This document shows, piece after piece, positions 36,879 to 48,887 of a stretch of 64,000 nucleotides of DNA. A model generated the notes under the pieces. That model searched no databases, was not told where the DNA came from, and saw only the letters and a program-made list of their open reading frames with translations. How positions within the stretch are numbered: position 1 is the stretch's first letter; each line of letters begins with the position of its first letter. The stretch spans positions 11,219,501 to 11,283,500 of the forward strand of contig NC_092602.1 in the NCBI RefSeq assembly GCF_047663525.1. Direction: 5' to 3'. The position numbers and the translations under genes are program-made. Source of the DNA: Anas platyrhynchos. Taxonomy: Eukaryota > Chordata > Aves > Anseriformes > Anatidae.

Positions 36879-39800
36879 GTGGGCGGCCGGGGGCCTGCGG
36901 GGGACCCGGGGGGTGTGGGGGGGACCGGGGGTTGTGGGGGGGACCTGGGGGGCGCCGCTCGGCGTGGGGCTGGGCCGCCCGAGGGGCACCGGGGCTCGGT
37001 GAGGGGCTGCGGGCTGAGCTGAGGTGCCAGGTGCCGGGGTTATCGCCCCGGGGACGCTCGGGTCAGGCTCCGGTGCGATCGTGGTGAAGCCGAACTTGAG
37101 CGCCAACAGGCTTTGGTTGTGTCCTGGGTTTTTGTTATTATCGTTTTTCTCTTTTTTGAGATGCCCTGGGATGAAATGCCTGTATAAATAGGGGCCTCTA
37201 CACGCCCAGTTACAAAAATCAAACCGATTTTCGTTAAATAAGCGGTTACTTTTCGTTTTAACCTCGTTAAAAAGTCAGCCTGAGGTAGGCACCGGAGCTG
37301 CAGGTCCCGGCCCTTCTGCTCCTGCTGGCGGCTGGCCCTGAGCTGGGCGCTGGGGTTGTGTTGGGGCCGGGGGAGCTGTCCCAGCTGCCGGGTAAATGAG
37401 CGGGGTGACAGCGAACAGCAGCTACGGGCAGCGTCCTGCCTCACCGCGTGTTAGTGTGCAAACAGTGGAGGTGCGTTATGCAGGTGACCCTCACGCGTTC
37501 GTCCCCTTTGCCTGCTCCTCGCTGTCCGCCTGTTGCGTGGCTTTGGCAGTACCTGGCTGAGATCCCAGTTCTGACTTTGGGGTGAGGTTGTTAAATGCCT
37601 TATAAATACATTTCTGGGGTGGCAGGCTGGGGGAATGGTTCTGTGAGCAGATAACCACATGCATTAATGTACTTTTAACAACCATCCTTGTGAAGTTTGA
37701 CACAGAAGAGTGCAGATACCTTACTCACAGCCATCCTGTTGATCCGACCAGGTGATACACCCAGGGTGTTGCATGGGTCTCCTGTACGTGCAGGAGCACG
37801 TTGTACAGTTCGCTTTTGGGAGAAGACTAGTTACAGTTTCATTTCACGTGGCAGCACTTTATCTGAAAGGTGTCCTAATTAAGTGCCTATTAACTGGAAA
37901 GCTTGGTGTGGGAGGGGAGAATAAAAGCTTTTAATTATTGTCTAAATTCTATGGCTTCATTTTTTGAATGGTTCTTGAGAGTAGTTTTATGAGGAATAAA
38001 ACTAGAAATATCTGGATTTTTAAGTGTGTTACAAGAATTAAAAAAATTGTCAGGCTGACTGATGTGTTTCAGTGACATGCAGGGCTTCCTGGAAGAGAGG
38101 TGAAAAGGGCACTGCCATGGATTAAATGGCATTTGCTGTTTAATTGCATTTAAAGACGGTCCTAGATATTGCTGTTGCTTTTCAGCAAAGTTCTGTCCAG
38201 CTATGATCTTAGGGGATTTTTTTAGGGGATTTTTTTTAGGAGGGAGCGCAGAAAGCTCCATTTGACAATTCGTGAATTTCAGCAGCCTAAAAGAACCTAG
38301 TGAAGATAAGCTTTAGCAGTATTAAGTTTTCCTGCTTGTATTTCTTTTTGTTTTTAATTAAAAAAAATAGTTTATGCGAAAACTGTAGTTAAGCTGGGTT
38401 ATCTCCTCATGACTTGTTAAAGCACATGTTAGCATAAACTAACTGCAGAGGTGCTGGGGGACAAGAGGGCAGGACCTTCGCTCAGGTATTTCTTGTCAGG
38501 CGTTTCTGCCATAGGTGAGTTAATCCCTATGTTCATTTACAAGTGTGCTTGAATTTTCGTGACTTTTTATTCAGTTTTCTAACGTATTTTTCCAACATCA
38601 TGTCTACTGAACCAAAAGGCATATCCTGTGAAATAGCAACAGAACTTCATGTTGTTGGGCTGTTGTTTCATTTTTAATGCTTTGCTGAATGTTAGGAGCG
38701 GTTTAAGGAAGGTGCTGAGCCTCATTCTTTAGCAGAAATCTTGTCTTTACTACGGCAAATGCCACCCTTGCTGTGAACTGCAGGTATGTGAGGCGGCAGT
38801 TCTCTGTGACCAATTTACTTTGCCTCAAACTGAATAAAATTATACTCTTGATTTAAAATCGATTAACAGATATAGAAGCAGGTTTAATTATAATAATGGA
38901 AGAAGTGAAATCTGTGATGGATTGAATAAATTTAACTGTTCTTTTAGGAGTAAGATCAAGCGAAAGCATTTTATAATCCGAGATGGAGAGACATAGTAGC
39001 GGATTTGTATTAACGGGTAGAGGCTCAGTGCAGGGAGGGGACCAGGGGACTAATCTGAGGCAGATTTGGACAGGGTTGATGATGATAGCGCAGCATTGGT
39101 GTCAGCAGCAGAAATCTGTGCCGCTAATCTGCCTCCCTGGGGGTTCGAGGGGAAGATCTGCCTGGTGTCCTCTTGAGGAATGGGTGATGTGCAAGAGGAG
39201 GGCAACGGATGGTGTGCAGAGAGGAAGGTTGGTGTGCAGCGTGACAAAATGAAAGAAAGATGAAAGTGGCTTCAGGGCAGAGAGTGATTTAAAAAGTTGA
39301 AAGTATAAATGAATGCTTCAAATTTAAAAATAAAAAAATGAGTTCCTGGAGAGACCTGATGTGACCTAATGTAAAGCACAAAATAATTCTCTGGGTGCAC
39401 TTCAAAAAGCTGAAATATTTCTAGGATATTGTTTTGTTGTTTTAGTTAATGTGGTTGATAAAGTGCAAATTTTGTAGGTTTAGTTTATCACAGGGTCTTA
39501 CAGTTGTAAAACGTTTTAATTGCTTTGGAATTAGTCGACACCTCTTTTTCTTTTCCTGAGTGTCATTCCTGGTTGTTTTTTCCTGTCAAGTAACCTACCA
39601 GGGTGCCTGTGATTTTTCACTGAAAATTTTGAGAATGATTATTAAATCATCAGGAGTTCAATATAAAGTCCCCAGTAATGTTTATAATCTTCTTGTCCAG
39701 ACAGGCTGTAGCTTTTGTGTGTTTTAGTGGACATCATCTGTTTATACTAGGATTTAACTCTCTTCATCGCTTGCTTTTTTAATCACTAGAATTCATTTAG

Positions 39801-42800
39801 AGGTGGTGTTTGAAATTATTGAATGTATCTGTCAATTATACATTTAACCCATGGCATCAACTTACCTTATTTTTTTTAATGCAGGCTTTTAGTTCTAGCA
39901 TGGTGGTTTCAATCAGTTTTGCAATATACATGGCTAAAGAGTCAATTTTAGTTCCTCAACTATAAGTCAGATTATTCGTCTGTAGAATTCCTCTGTCTTT
40001 TAGCTTCCCCTATCTAAAAACGATGTTTTAAATGTGTGTGTTTAGGCGTGAACCACTGGCTCTGATCAACCTCAAAAAGAAAAATGAAGAAACTGGGGAA
40101 GAAGAGCTTGCCTCCCGCTTAGATCACTGCAAAGCAAAAGCCACCAGGCACATCTTCCTTATCCGTCATTCTCAATACAATTTAGATGGCCGGGCTGATA
40201 AAGATAGAACTCTGACCCCACTTGGTATGTATTACTAAAAACATCTTTCTTCTTATTTTAAGAAAAGTGCTTGTCAGCGCTGCCGTCCTTATGAGTACGG
40301 GTCGGTAACTCAGCTCTGTTCTGGTCTCACTGCCAAAGCTTAATCCACTTTCTGGATCCTTTGTGTCAGAAAGATGGTACAAGTAAATCTGTTTTTTCAG
40401 TTTTTGATCTTCTAAATCCAAACATTAGAACGTGCTTTTAGGCATTTGAAGAACTCTTAATGCTAAAGAAACTTCATAAAGGAAATTTCCTGTTCTTTTA
40501 AGGTTTTTCAGCAAATTTTCACACTAGCTGATGTAATTCCCCAGGGCTAAGGCTTTTGTCTTAATCTTATCTCAAAGGTAGTTACAGAGCTAGGTTTCTC
40601 TTTAAACAGTGGGTTGTGTTTGTTAATTTCCTGATCTATCCTTATTTTTCAAGGTCGAGAGCAGGCTGAATTGACGGGACGCAGGCTTGCAAGCTTGGGG
40701 TTGAAATTTGATCAGATCATCCACTCCTCCATGACAAGAGCAACTGAAACAACTGAAATTATAAGCAAGTACCTTCCAGGTAAGTGACTTCTGTTAATTT
40801 TTCAGCATCTTCTGATCCTTAAAACTGCTTCCAGTAAAATTCTAAGCTTGTCCTTAAGGTGTAGTTGAGCCATTATTAGCCAACTTCTATACCTATGTGA
40901 ATATGTCTATAAAGAAACTAACACCCCTAATTCTGCTGGTTTCCAGCTTATCTTTAAAAAATATAAGTGGGAGCCGCCTCTCTGAGTGACTGGCAGGTGC
41001 CTGTATATGTTTCTGTCAGATAACTCTCCTGGTTACTCTTCTCTTAGGCATTTTGTAAAGCAAGGGCTGTTGCAGGTCATCAGGGTTGTCTCAGTCCTTA
41101 CCTGGTCTCAGGGGGCAATAGTGCAGGCGAGAAGAGGGCCTTAAACTCCAGTTCTTGTAGTGATGTACGATGGATTAGCTAACAGGCCTTTATTGTGTGC
41201 TGGGCTGTTCCTACCTGCAGGGGAAGATGTGGCATGCTCAGAGGTGATACGTATTTTTGCAATTTGTGTGAGTGGCTGCTTTGTTTGCAGGGCTTTGGGA
41301 TGTTGTGCGCTTTTTTTTTTTTCCTGCCACTCAGAGATACCAGAATCTAAACTTAAAGGTAGTTGACTGTAGATAGTTCTGTCTAGGGCATTCTTTTGTT
41401 ATTTTAGCAGATAGTAAGATATGGCTAGGTAAAAGTCTGTTCTCTTACATAATCAGTGATTGCTTTCTTGCTTGTGCTGCTATTTAAAAAGAAGTTCCCT
41501 TCCTCGGACTAAAATATTAATATAAACATATCAAAAGTGAAGCATTAACTTTAATTAGCCTAATTAGTGAACATGAACATTAAGATTAATACCCTTACAA
41601 ATACAGTTCTTCAAAATGCAGCAGACTGGGAAGTCAACTTGCTATGCCAAATTGTTTTGGCTGTTCTCAGTTGGAATAAACTTCACCTCGCTGATGACAA
41701 ACCAGTTGTGTTGGAGAGATGTACACACCTTGATGGGAAATGTTTAGACTAAAATGTCGTTATTGTGGAGAGGAAGGCTTCCTCAAAGAGCATAAAAAAA
41801 ATCTGTTGAGCAGATGTGGGTCTGTTTGCAGGGACGTGTGAAGTAACAACTCCTTTCTGAATGTGTATTTAATATTTCAGGAGTCAAAAAAATTAGTACT
41901 GATCTGCTGAGAGAGGGAGCACCTATAGAACCAGACCCTCCAGTCTCTCACTGGAAACCAGAAGCTGTGGTAACTTTTTACTTACTTTTTGTTTATTTTC
42001 ATTTTTATATTTTTGAATATACTTCAGTTGACAAAAGCTATAGCTCATGGTATCTGAGCTGATGCTTTTCATCATAAACCTTAGATAATTGCATAGTTTC
42101 CTTCTCCTCAGTAAGTGTACAGAACCAGTGAAATAACTTAAAAATCTGTGTGTTAGTTGAGCCTCAAGTGTGGACCTCCCTAAAGAAGAAATTGTCAGAA
42201 GATGTAGCCCATCTGCAAATGCAAATAACGGCGCATGCTGCTCTGAGTTATGTTTAATTCTGAACTCTGTGCCATTAGCAGTATTATGAAGATGGAGCTC
42301 GAATTGAGGCTGCATTTCGAAACTTCATTCATAGAGCTGATGCAAAGCAGGAAGAAGACAGCTACGAGATCTTTGTCTGTCATGCCAACGTGATCCGCTA
42401 CATTGTCTGCAGGTATGTGTTGCATTGCATGTTCATCCCTGTTCTTTAAAAGGTCATAGCTTTGCTGAAATCATGTTGGCATATTGCACTGCTGAGCTTG
42501 GTGATCAGTTGATTTGTGCGTTTGAGGTGGCTGGAGATGAGTGCTTGCATTGTGAGCAACTGCTCCTGCAACTTCACAGGACGAATTTGGAGATAGAGGA
42601 AATATGCGAAAATTAGAACACTGTACAGTGAAAGTGAAAATGGCCAAATCAGTGAGACTTGATAACTTTTGTGCGTCTGAACAGTCTCTTTAATACTGCA
42701 TGCTTCTGCTTCACACAATCCTGAAGATAATACTTTTGTGTAGACTGTTGGAAAAGACGACAAGTAGAGCATCTGACTGGATGCCTCTCTTTGAGATGAT

Positions 42801-44479
42801 GTGAATTTGATCTTAAATAATGAAAGATTGATTTAGTTTTGGGGATTCTTTATTAGTTGATTTATTTTTTGTATTATGTTCAAATTGTATTAGTATGTTT
42901 TTGCAAAACATCCAGTATTGGATTGGAGGGAAGAGGGCATCTTTCAACTAACATCAAGGTGGCCCGTGAAGGAGAAAACAGTTCTGGATCTTTTCCTGTC
43001 TCCCTATCCAGTCACTTGCATCTGCTTTGTTCTTTCTCCTCATCAGCAAAGTGGTATCTGTTAGATAATTTGTCTTGAGCAGGATAGATACGATTAAACT
43101 TTAATCTGATCAATAGCTGCAACAATTTCGGTTAGCTTATTTTAGCTGAGCTAGTTACATGCTAGCCTGCCTGCTCTGTGGACTGCTTTAGAGCTTTTCA
43201 AAATTGCTATACTTAAGATTATTGATCAGGTACACAGAGTATTCTTCCCTGTGCCAAAAGAGATCGTCTTTCTGCTACCTAGGCTTTTTCTGAAATACTT
43301 TATACTTTTTCTCATTGCTATTTCTTCAATTTTCTTTTCACCTTACCTTTGATATCTAGCATTATGGGCTATCTGATAACAATTACATGCAATCCATATA
43401 GTGTTCCTTTTGAATTTAGCTTGACTGTAACTGTTACTTACAATTTTATTTTTTTTTTAGACTTTCTAAAGTACTGTTGTCAAAAAACATTTTTTTTCCT
43501 CAGTATCTAAGACAAAAGATGTTTGAGACAACTTACTATTTTCTTGAGTCGTTACTGCAAGTGGTTTAACTCTGAGGCTTGTCAGTTAGGAATTTTAGAA
43601 TAGCTGGAGACTAAAAAGACCTGTGAGACCGTATTTGTACAGAAAGCAGAAGGTTCTCTCTTTTTTCTCTTCTGGGGAACAGTATCATTGATGAAAACAG
43701 TTCTGGTGAGTTCTTTCTATGGGCGCATGCTGGTAACTAGAACCAACTGTATATCAGTACCTCTTCTCTGGTGTTATTAGTTATGCTATTTTAGCCTTCC
43801 CAACAGTAGGTGCATACGTGCAGTGTGCTGCTTATGCCTGTGGTCTGCTGGGGAGACTTACTGGGGAGAAGTGAGCCGTGTGCTCTACCTGTCCTGAACA
43901 GCGCAGGGTTTTGTGCTACTGCACTTGGCCTAATGACCAGCTGCGCATAGAGCTTCTGTCATCCTGTTTGGTACTGGGTTGCTCAGAGCACTCCCAGCTA
44001 CCAGACTCCATGAGAGCTTCTACCTTCTGTCAGTTTGAATTAATCCTATCTATATTAATCACATTCATCTGCTGGAATCCGCTTATGGAAGTGTATTCTT
44101 GACACTGGTCCAGTTACCAAAACTGCAGTTTGGGATCTGTTGCACAAAAACAATACTTTTTCATTTTTTTCCAAAGCTGACTCTGTAGGACATTTGAATG
44201 CAAGCTGCAAAATGACCATTTTTTATTATCTGGAACAGAAGGTGATACTGTCAACTTCATGTTAATATAACTGTTGATGAACGAGTAGTAATGTTTTTCT
44301 TTCCTTTTTTTCTTTTTTGTCTTAATAGAGCATTGCAGTTCCCCCCAGAAGGCTGGCTGCGAATGTCGCTTAACAATGGCAGTATAACTCACTTGGTGAT
44401 ACGGCCAAATGGAAGAGTGGCACTCCGAACACTGGGTGACACAGGTTTCATGCCTCCAGATAAAATCACGCGCACCTGA
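36598..44479 (+). CDS. PGAM5: PGAM5, mitochondrial Ser/Thr/His protein phosphatase (complete, six exons)
   Basis: Joined exons are 36598-36878, 40046-40224, 40654-40779, 41881-41969, 42279-42412 and 44329-44479: 960 bases, 319 residues and TGA. The phase closes at all five introns. The N-terminus ([18 protein letters not shown]) is a membrane anchor and mitochondrial signal; the TM region holds the site cut by PARL in mammals. WDSNWD (about 87-92) is the WDxNWD multimer motif. The phosphoglycerate-mutase-like domain has the RHS catalytic signature with His135 (human His105). A NEETGE motif at 107-112 aligns with the KEAP1-binding NxESGE of human PGAM5. Known roles are ASK1 activation, KEAP1/NRF2 tethering at mitochondria, DRP1 and FUNDC1 dephosphorylation and mitophagy. 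The protein is 30 residues longer than the human one (289), all in the exon 1 linker. The start is the ATG in a GCC-rich Kozak context. Confidence 0.97.
36879..40045 (+). other. PGAM5 intron 1
   Basis: It starts inside the CpG island with a G-rich minisatellite and then returns to AT-rich sequence. No exon or mobile element was recognised in the remaining 3 kb. Confidence 0.7.
36894..36955 (+). repeat. G-rich minisatellite at the start of PGAM5 intron 1
   Basis: Imperfect repeats of a GGGGGACC-GGGGGTTGTG-like unit, with many runs of five to eight G, begin within 20 bases of the exon 1 donor. The composition predicts G-quadruplex formation on the coding strand of DNA and in the nascent RNA. 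Confidence 0.75.
40046..40224 (+). CDS. PGAM5: PGAM5 exon 2, KEAP1-type motif and catalytic histidine
   Basis: The acceptor is tgtttag|G and the donor is CTTG|gtatgt. It encodes [26 protein letters not shown], and then [12 protein letters not shown], where RHS is the phospho-acceptor histidine motif of the histidine phosphatase superfamily. It ends RTLTPLG, with the Gly codon split. Confidence 0.96.
40654..40779 (+). CDS. PGAM5: PGAM5 exon 3
   Basis: The acceptor is ttcaag|GT and the donor is TTCCAG|gtaagt. It encodes [41 protein letters not shown]. The SSMTRAxET block is the second conserved segment of the phosphatase fold and carries an active-site Arg. Confidence 0.96.
41881..41969 (+). 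CDS. PGAM5: PGAM5 exon 4
   Basis: The acceptor is tttcag|GA and the donor is GCTGTG|gtaact. It encodes [51 protein letters not shown] is unchanged from mammals. It ends in phase 0, before the tandem acceptor of exon 5. Confidence 0.96.
42279..42412 (+). CDS. PGAM5: PGAM5 exon 5, second catalytic His block
   Basis: The acceptor is ccattag|CAG, chosen because the resulting Gln matches human EAVQYYEDG. The donor is TGCAG|gtatgt. It encodes [20 protein letters not shown], then [23 protein letters not shown] contains the second active-site histidine. A second AG three bases on would drop only the Gln. Confidence 0.96.
42413..44328 (+). other. PGAM5 intron 5
   Basis: If it is retained, the frame reads [12 protein letters not shown] and stops at 42447-42449. 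The rest holds no recognised element. Confidence 0.65.
44329..44479 (+). CDS. PGAM5: PGAM5 exon 6 with stop
   Basis: The acceptor is cttaatag|AG after a long T-rich tract. It encodes [20 protein letters not shown], ...[25 protein letters not shown] and TGA at 44477-44479. It differs from the human end (PDKITRS) only at the last residue. Confidence 0.96.
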
Positions 44480-46150
44480 ATGAGTGAAACAGCTGGCTAC
44501 CCAGGAGCTGCCTCTAGACTCTTTGCACTAGAACATTCAGCTACAGTACCACTAGGTTTTTATCTGTTAAGATGTGATGCTGTCTTAAAATGTCCTTTAG
44601 CCCCTTGCCTCCTTCATACTTATTCATATCTGCCTTTCAGTCCAGAAAAGAAGAAATCTTTCTAAGCCTGAAGCTGTCCAGTCCTCAAGTATTCCCCAAA
44701 ACTTGAAGCTCATCTGTGGAATACAAAAAGATTGAATGTCCATGTGCTCAGCAGCTACAAGAGCACGGACTTTTTATTTCCCTGTGAACTTCTATAACCA
44801 AAGCTTGCTCCTGTGGATATTTTTCTTGTGCAGGAAAATAATGATATGGGAACTGGAAAGAGCAGCCTTTATCACACTGCAGCTAAAACTGAAGATGAGC
44901 CAGCTTGTTCCAGCTCTTGCAGAGGAAGTGACAAACTGAGGGTATTTTGCTGTTTGAAGGACAAAGGGATAAAGCTTCAGTATTTGTAAGCTGTTGAGGA
45001 TGTATGTTTATGTTGTCTCATTGTTTCCCTCTGCCCCCTAAAAGCTCGTGTAAACTGTGCCTGGGCCTTGTAAAGAAAAGAGAGTAAAAAAAGATTTGCT
45101 TCAGAGCTGCGGTGCTAGAATTAACTGCTGCTTAGATTAAGTGTTCCTGCATCCCCAGTGAGTACTTTAAGCTGTTCTGAGCAATGTTTTTCAGTCTTGT
45201 AAGGCCTTTTTAATTAAAACTTGTCTGTAGAAGGACATAGGGGTGAGTTTTGTAGCAGAAAGATGGAAGGAATGTAAAGCAGTTATCTGTGCGTTCTTTA
45301 CTTTGTGTTTGCAAGGAGTACAGTTGTTTTTTTTTCCATTTTTTCCTGCTTTCCCCACTTGCTTTATATTTTTGGTACCATGATTTCAGAGTAGAGAAAT
45401 AACAGCACAGAGTTTGAGGTAATGGCACTACAGGTCAGAGGTTCTGCAGTGTTGGAGCGAACTGTTGCTTAAAGCTGCTGTTGCTCACATAGTGAAAAAG
45501 GATCTGTGGGATGTTCTGTCTGGGCAAAGTGTGAGTATAAACATCAGGCAGAATGCTTTAAGTTGCTCCCTTGTACAATTTTGACTGGACTTGTTCTAGG
45601 AAACAGCTGCTGGACTTGTTCTAGGAAAAATGCACATGGTTGAGAACTAAGTTATTTTTGAGGGAAAAGCTCAGAAGCATTTGATTTTAAGGATGTTTGA
45701 TGGGCACCTGAGCCACGCTAGTAAGTCTGCGTACAATGCCTGTAATACTGAAAACTTTCTTTGTTTGCGTACTCTGCCTTGGTGATGGCTAGTACACATC
45801 CAGCAGTACGGTGAAAGTAAGGCATTGCATGTCTTATAGGTTCTCTTATCCCAAAAATCTTGAAGAAACCTCAAGCTTACTTCTGTCAGAGCTTTGAGGC
45901 ATCATCGTGGCACACAACCTAACAAGACAAGATTTAATGGCTCGTTTCATACAGGACTGCTACATCAGAATGACTTAAAGGAAACTGGGGCTGGTAGGGA
46001 ACAAAATATGGTAGTTGTAGTGCACGTTTCCCAGGGGCAGCAGGAAACCCTTGTGATGTATGTCTCATTGATGCAATGAGAATAATTTATCAGTTTTTGT
46101 CTATTAACTTTTTAAAAGTTTTGAATAAAATAACTGGTCTGTCTTTCTTT
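44480..46150 (+). other. PGAM5: PGAM5 3' UTR
   Basis: About 1.67 kb follow the stop and run to just past the AATAAA at 46124-46129. No conserved open frame is present. A 19-base segment occurs twice at 45585 and 45610. Confidence 0.75.
46124..46129 (+). terminator. PGAM5: poly(A) signal of PGAM5
   Basis: A canonical AATAAA is followed 10-35 bases on by a U/GU-rich stretch (ctggtctgtctttctttctt), the expected downstream element. Cleavage is predicted near 46145. Confidence 0.75.
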
Positions 46151-46301
46151 CTTGTCCCTTCAGTTGATTAGTAAAATGCTGTGTCATTTACCAGCACATG
46201 GAACGGGAACACGAAGGCAAGTAAGACGAAAATTCCACACACTATGTACATATCTCAAAGGTGTTAACAAGTCTTCTAAAGGTCAAGGTTAAGTGCACTT
46301 T

Positions 46302-46307
46302 TTTATT
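46302..46307 (-). terminator. ANKLE2: candidate poly(A) signal of ANKLE2
   Basis: AATAAA on the minus strand (tttatt on plus) is followed downstream on that strand by a GU-rich segment (tagtgtgtgg). Other minus-strand AATAAA hexamers occur nearer the stop codon (for example around 46690 and 48300), so shorter 3' UTRs are possible. Confidence 0.5.
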
Positions 46308-48887
46308 TACACATGTGGAAGAAACGGCTTTCTTTTCCCTTCTTCCCTCTCCCCATTCTTGGTGGTGGTCACCCCAAGTGCGCGTACAAAACATCTTTGC
46401 ACAGGTACAGAAATTAGCAACATTTTTTTAGTGGCACTAAAAAGGTTGAGGGGGGTGTGTATGAAATCTCAAATTAAGATAGTATGAAGATAATTTTTAT
46501 TGTATGCAGACTTCTTTTCTCTTAAAGATTATGAAAGTACTTAAGTAGTGGCTTAATAATCAAACCTCATTGTGCGCACATATACAAAGGACGTGAGTAA
46601 TGAGCAATTTAACCGTGTCATGGTATCAACCCCACCTACTTACCACTATGCCCCATTAAGCAAATACATTGTGACACTTTTAGCACTCATTTATTTTTGA
46701 ATAGAAAGCTGGGTAACTCTGTGTTTGTTTTTAACATGACACTTGGCTAATTTAAAAAGAACAACAAAAAAAAACCCTGATCTCTTGCACCTTTAAAAGT
46801 AAACTGAAGCAATTCCAATCTGATATAGTGTCTCCACAGGCTCTGTGTGGAAGAGCTTTACTTCACAATGGTGACTGATCAATCGCTACATAAATTGCTC
46901 CTATTTTAAACAGACGAAGAAAATACATTGTTAGAAAAATTCCCTTGTAAAATGCAGTACAACTGGAGTAATGCAAATTATGTAACAAATAAAAAAATAT
47001 TCTCTTGACTGAACCAAAACAAAATTACAAAGTGGAAGGCAGGGTACGGTGGTGGTAGGGTAGGGAAGTGTCTTAGTGTGTTTTCGTGTGTGTGTATACA
47101 CATACATAACAGTAATATACATTTAAATATTAAAAAAAAAAAAGAGAAAGCAAAGCATAAAAAGGAAAAAATACTACTGTGTTAGTATCAGTCTCCTGGC
47201 TCTGATAAACCCTTATCAAAAGCGCAGCGTTGCCATATGACAAATTAAGAATGGCCAGATATCTGCTTAGCAACTTTCCCTATGACTTTGTCTTTACCTT
47301 GATATCATGCAATTACTTCCCTTTATCATTTGAATAATTTCTCAAGAATGACAAAGACATAATTTACATTGAATTACTGACCTTCCCCCCCAAACCTTTT
47401 TAATTAAAACTGTAGGAATTTTGAGCCTTCCAACAGTAGTTTGAGACCACAGAGACTGCTGCATCAAACAACTGAAAAAAATACGAAAAAGTCAAGTTAA
47501 TATACTTGGTAACATAGTCGGTTAGTTGTTTAAATGTCTGCTAAAGAATGACACCCACCCCAAGTTTGTTGTCTGGAATATCTCTGAATGACAGTCATTT
47601 GAGTAAAATGTTTTTCCTAATGTTCAGATTATTGGAAAAAGAATTATAAAGAAAGATCTAATTAAGTGTTTATTTTTAAAAAATAATTAATTTCTAAAAT
47701 AGGAATGTTCTTCCACAGTGCAGAGCTGTTGCACCAAATAAACTTAGAAAGAGAAGTTAAAATACGTTCCATTCCAGAAATCCCAGAAGAAAAACTTTGT
47801 GTGGCCCACTGCAAGCGGGTGCCACTTTTTTAAGCTTTAAAAGAACAAAAGTTTAATTAAAAAGGTATGTTACAAAAGGCACTATTGAGCTTGCAAAAGC
47901 ATTAAGTGCAGTTTTCAGGTTTATACCAAATAATGAAGCCATTTAAGTGTGTATGAAACAGTCACTAGTGAGCAATAGCCATCAATCCTGTTAAGGTTTG
48001 TATTTGTAAAGCCAGGCTCTGTACCGGTGAGAGCTACAGGTGGTGAAGGGACCAGTACTAAGTAAGTGGTAACAGCCTGCCTACCATTAGTGTTTCTTTA
48101 GCCATACATTTAGGTTACAAAAGTCCCAGAAGGCTATCTACTCACATTCCATGTGCCATCCATGAATCCTAATCCACCTTTTTTTTTTTATTTTAATTGC
48201 ACAGCCTTTTAAGGTTTTAATTATTTTTCTAATCAATTTTGTGTTGGAAATATAAGATAGTTTGCCTTTTTTTTTTTTCTGTTTCCTTTTTAAATGTATT
48301 TATTTAAAACAGCAGTACTAGAGACCTCTTTCTGGAAGCTTTCTTTCAAGCAACATTACAAACATTAAACTGTCTTGAGTTTTTGAAAAAGCAGTCTTCA
48401 GTCTCAGCATTGTGCTGTCAAAATAAGTCACTTTCACGGAAGGCTAAAGAAAGAATACAATTTTTGACTCCTGTAATAAAAGATCATTACCACATCCAGG
48501 CTAGAGGCATAGTGAAAGTGTAGATTTCAGTGAAAATAGTTATAGTCCTTACTCATCTCTTAACAGTTGGGAAATAAGTAGCTGTATCACAGGCCACTGC
48601 ATACCACTTTAATATATTACAAACTAGACCATTAAGGTATGTTGCTGGTAAACTTGCTGAAATTATTGCTGATGTGCTTTTCTGTAATAACTATTAACAT
48701 CTGCTAATGTTGAAAGCTTTCGTGGGGAAAAACAAACTAATTTTATTTTTTAAACTTAAAACTAACCTTTAGCAGAATACCAGTAATTTCTACAGTGCTC
48801 CTTTACTAAAACACTCATTAGTATCATGGTGTTTGTAACAGCCTCAGATCAGGTAAAACTTGAGGTTTTCTGTGTAAATACATGCAT

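Larger units (their letters stand above)
36190..37100. promoter_or_regulatory. PGAM5: CpG island and promoter of PGAM5
   Basis: There is an abrupt change from AT-rich DNA to very GC- and CpG-rich DNA, spanning the 400 bases before the PGAM5 ATG, exon 1 and the start of intron 1. A GC box (GGGGCGGGGCC, about 36545-36555) lies about 45 bases before the ATG. No TATA box is evident. Long open frames on both strands here are by-products of the lack of AT-rich stop codons. The transcription start cannot be placed from sequence alone. Confidence 0.8.

Noticed and set aside
36117..37087. Several long open frames on both strands rich in Ala, Pro, Gly and Arg
   Set aside because: They overlap the CpG island and PGAM5 exon 1 in other frames. 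GC-rich DNA has few stop codons, and none of the products resembles a protein family.
37040..37444. Minus-strand open frame of 134 codons in PGAM5 intron 1
   Set aside because: It lies on the shoulder of the CpG island, has low-complexity composition and no recognisable domain.
39120..39160. A ggttcgag motif suggestive of a tRNA T-loop
   Set aside because: No matching acceptor, D or anticodon stem could be found around it.
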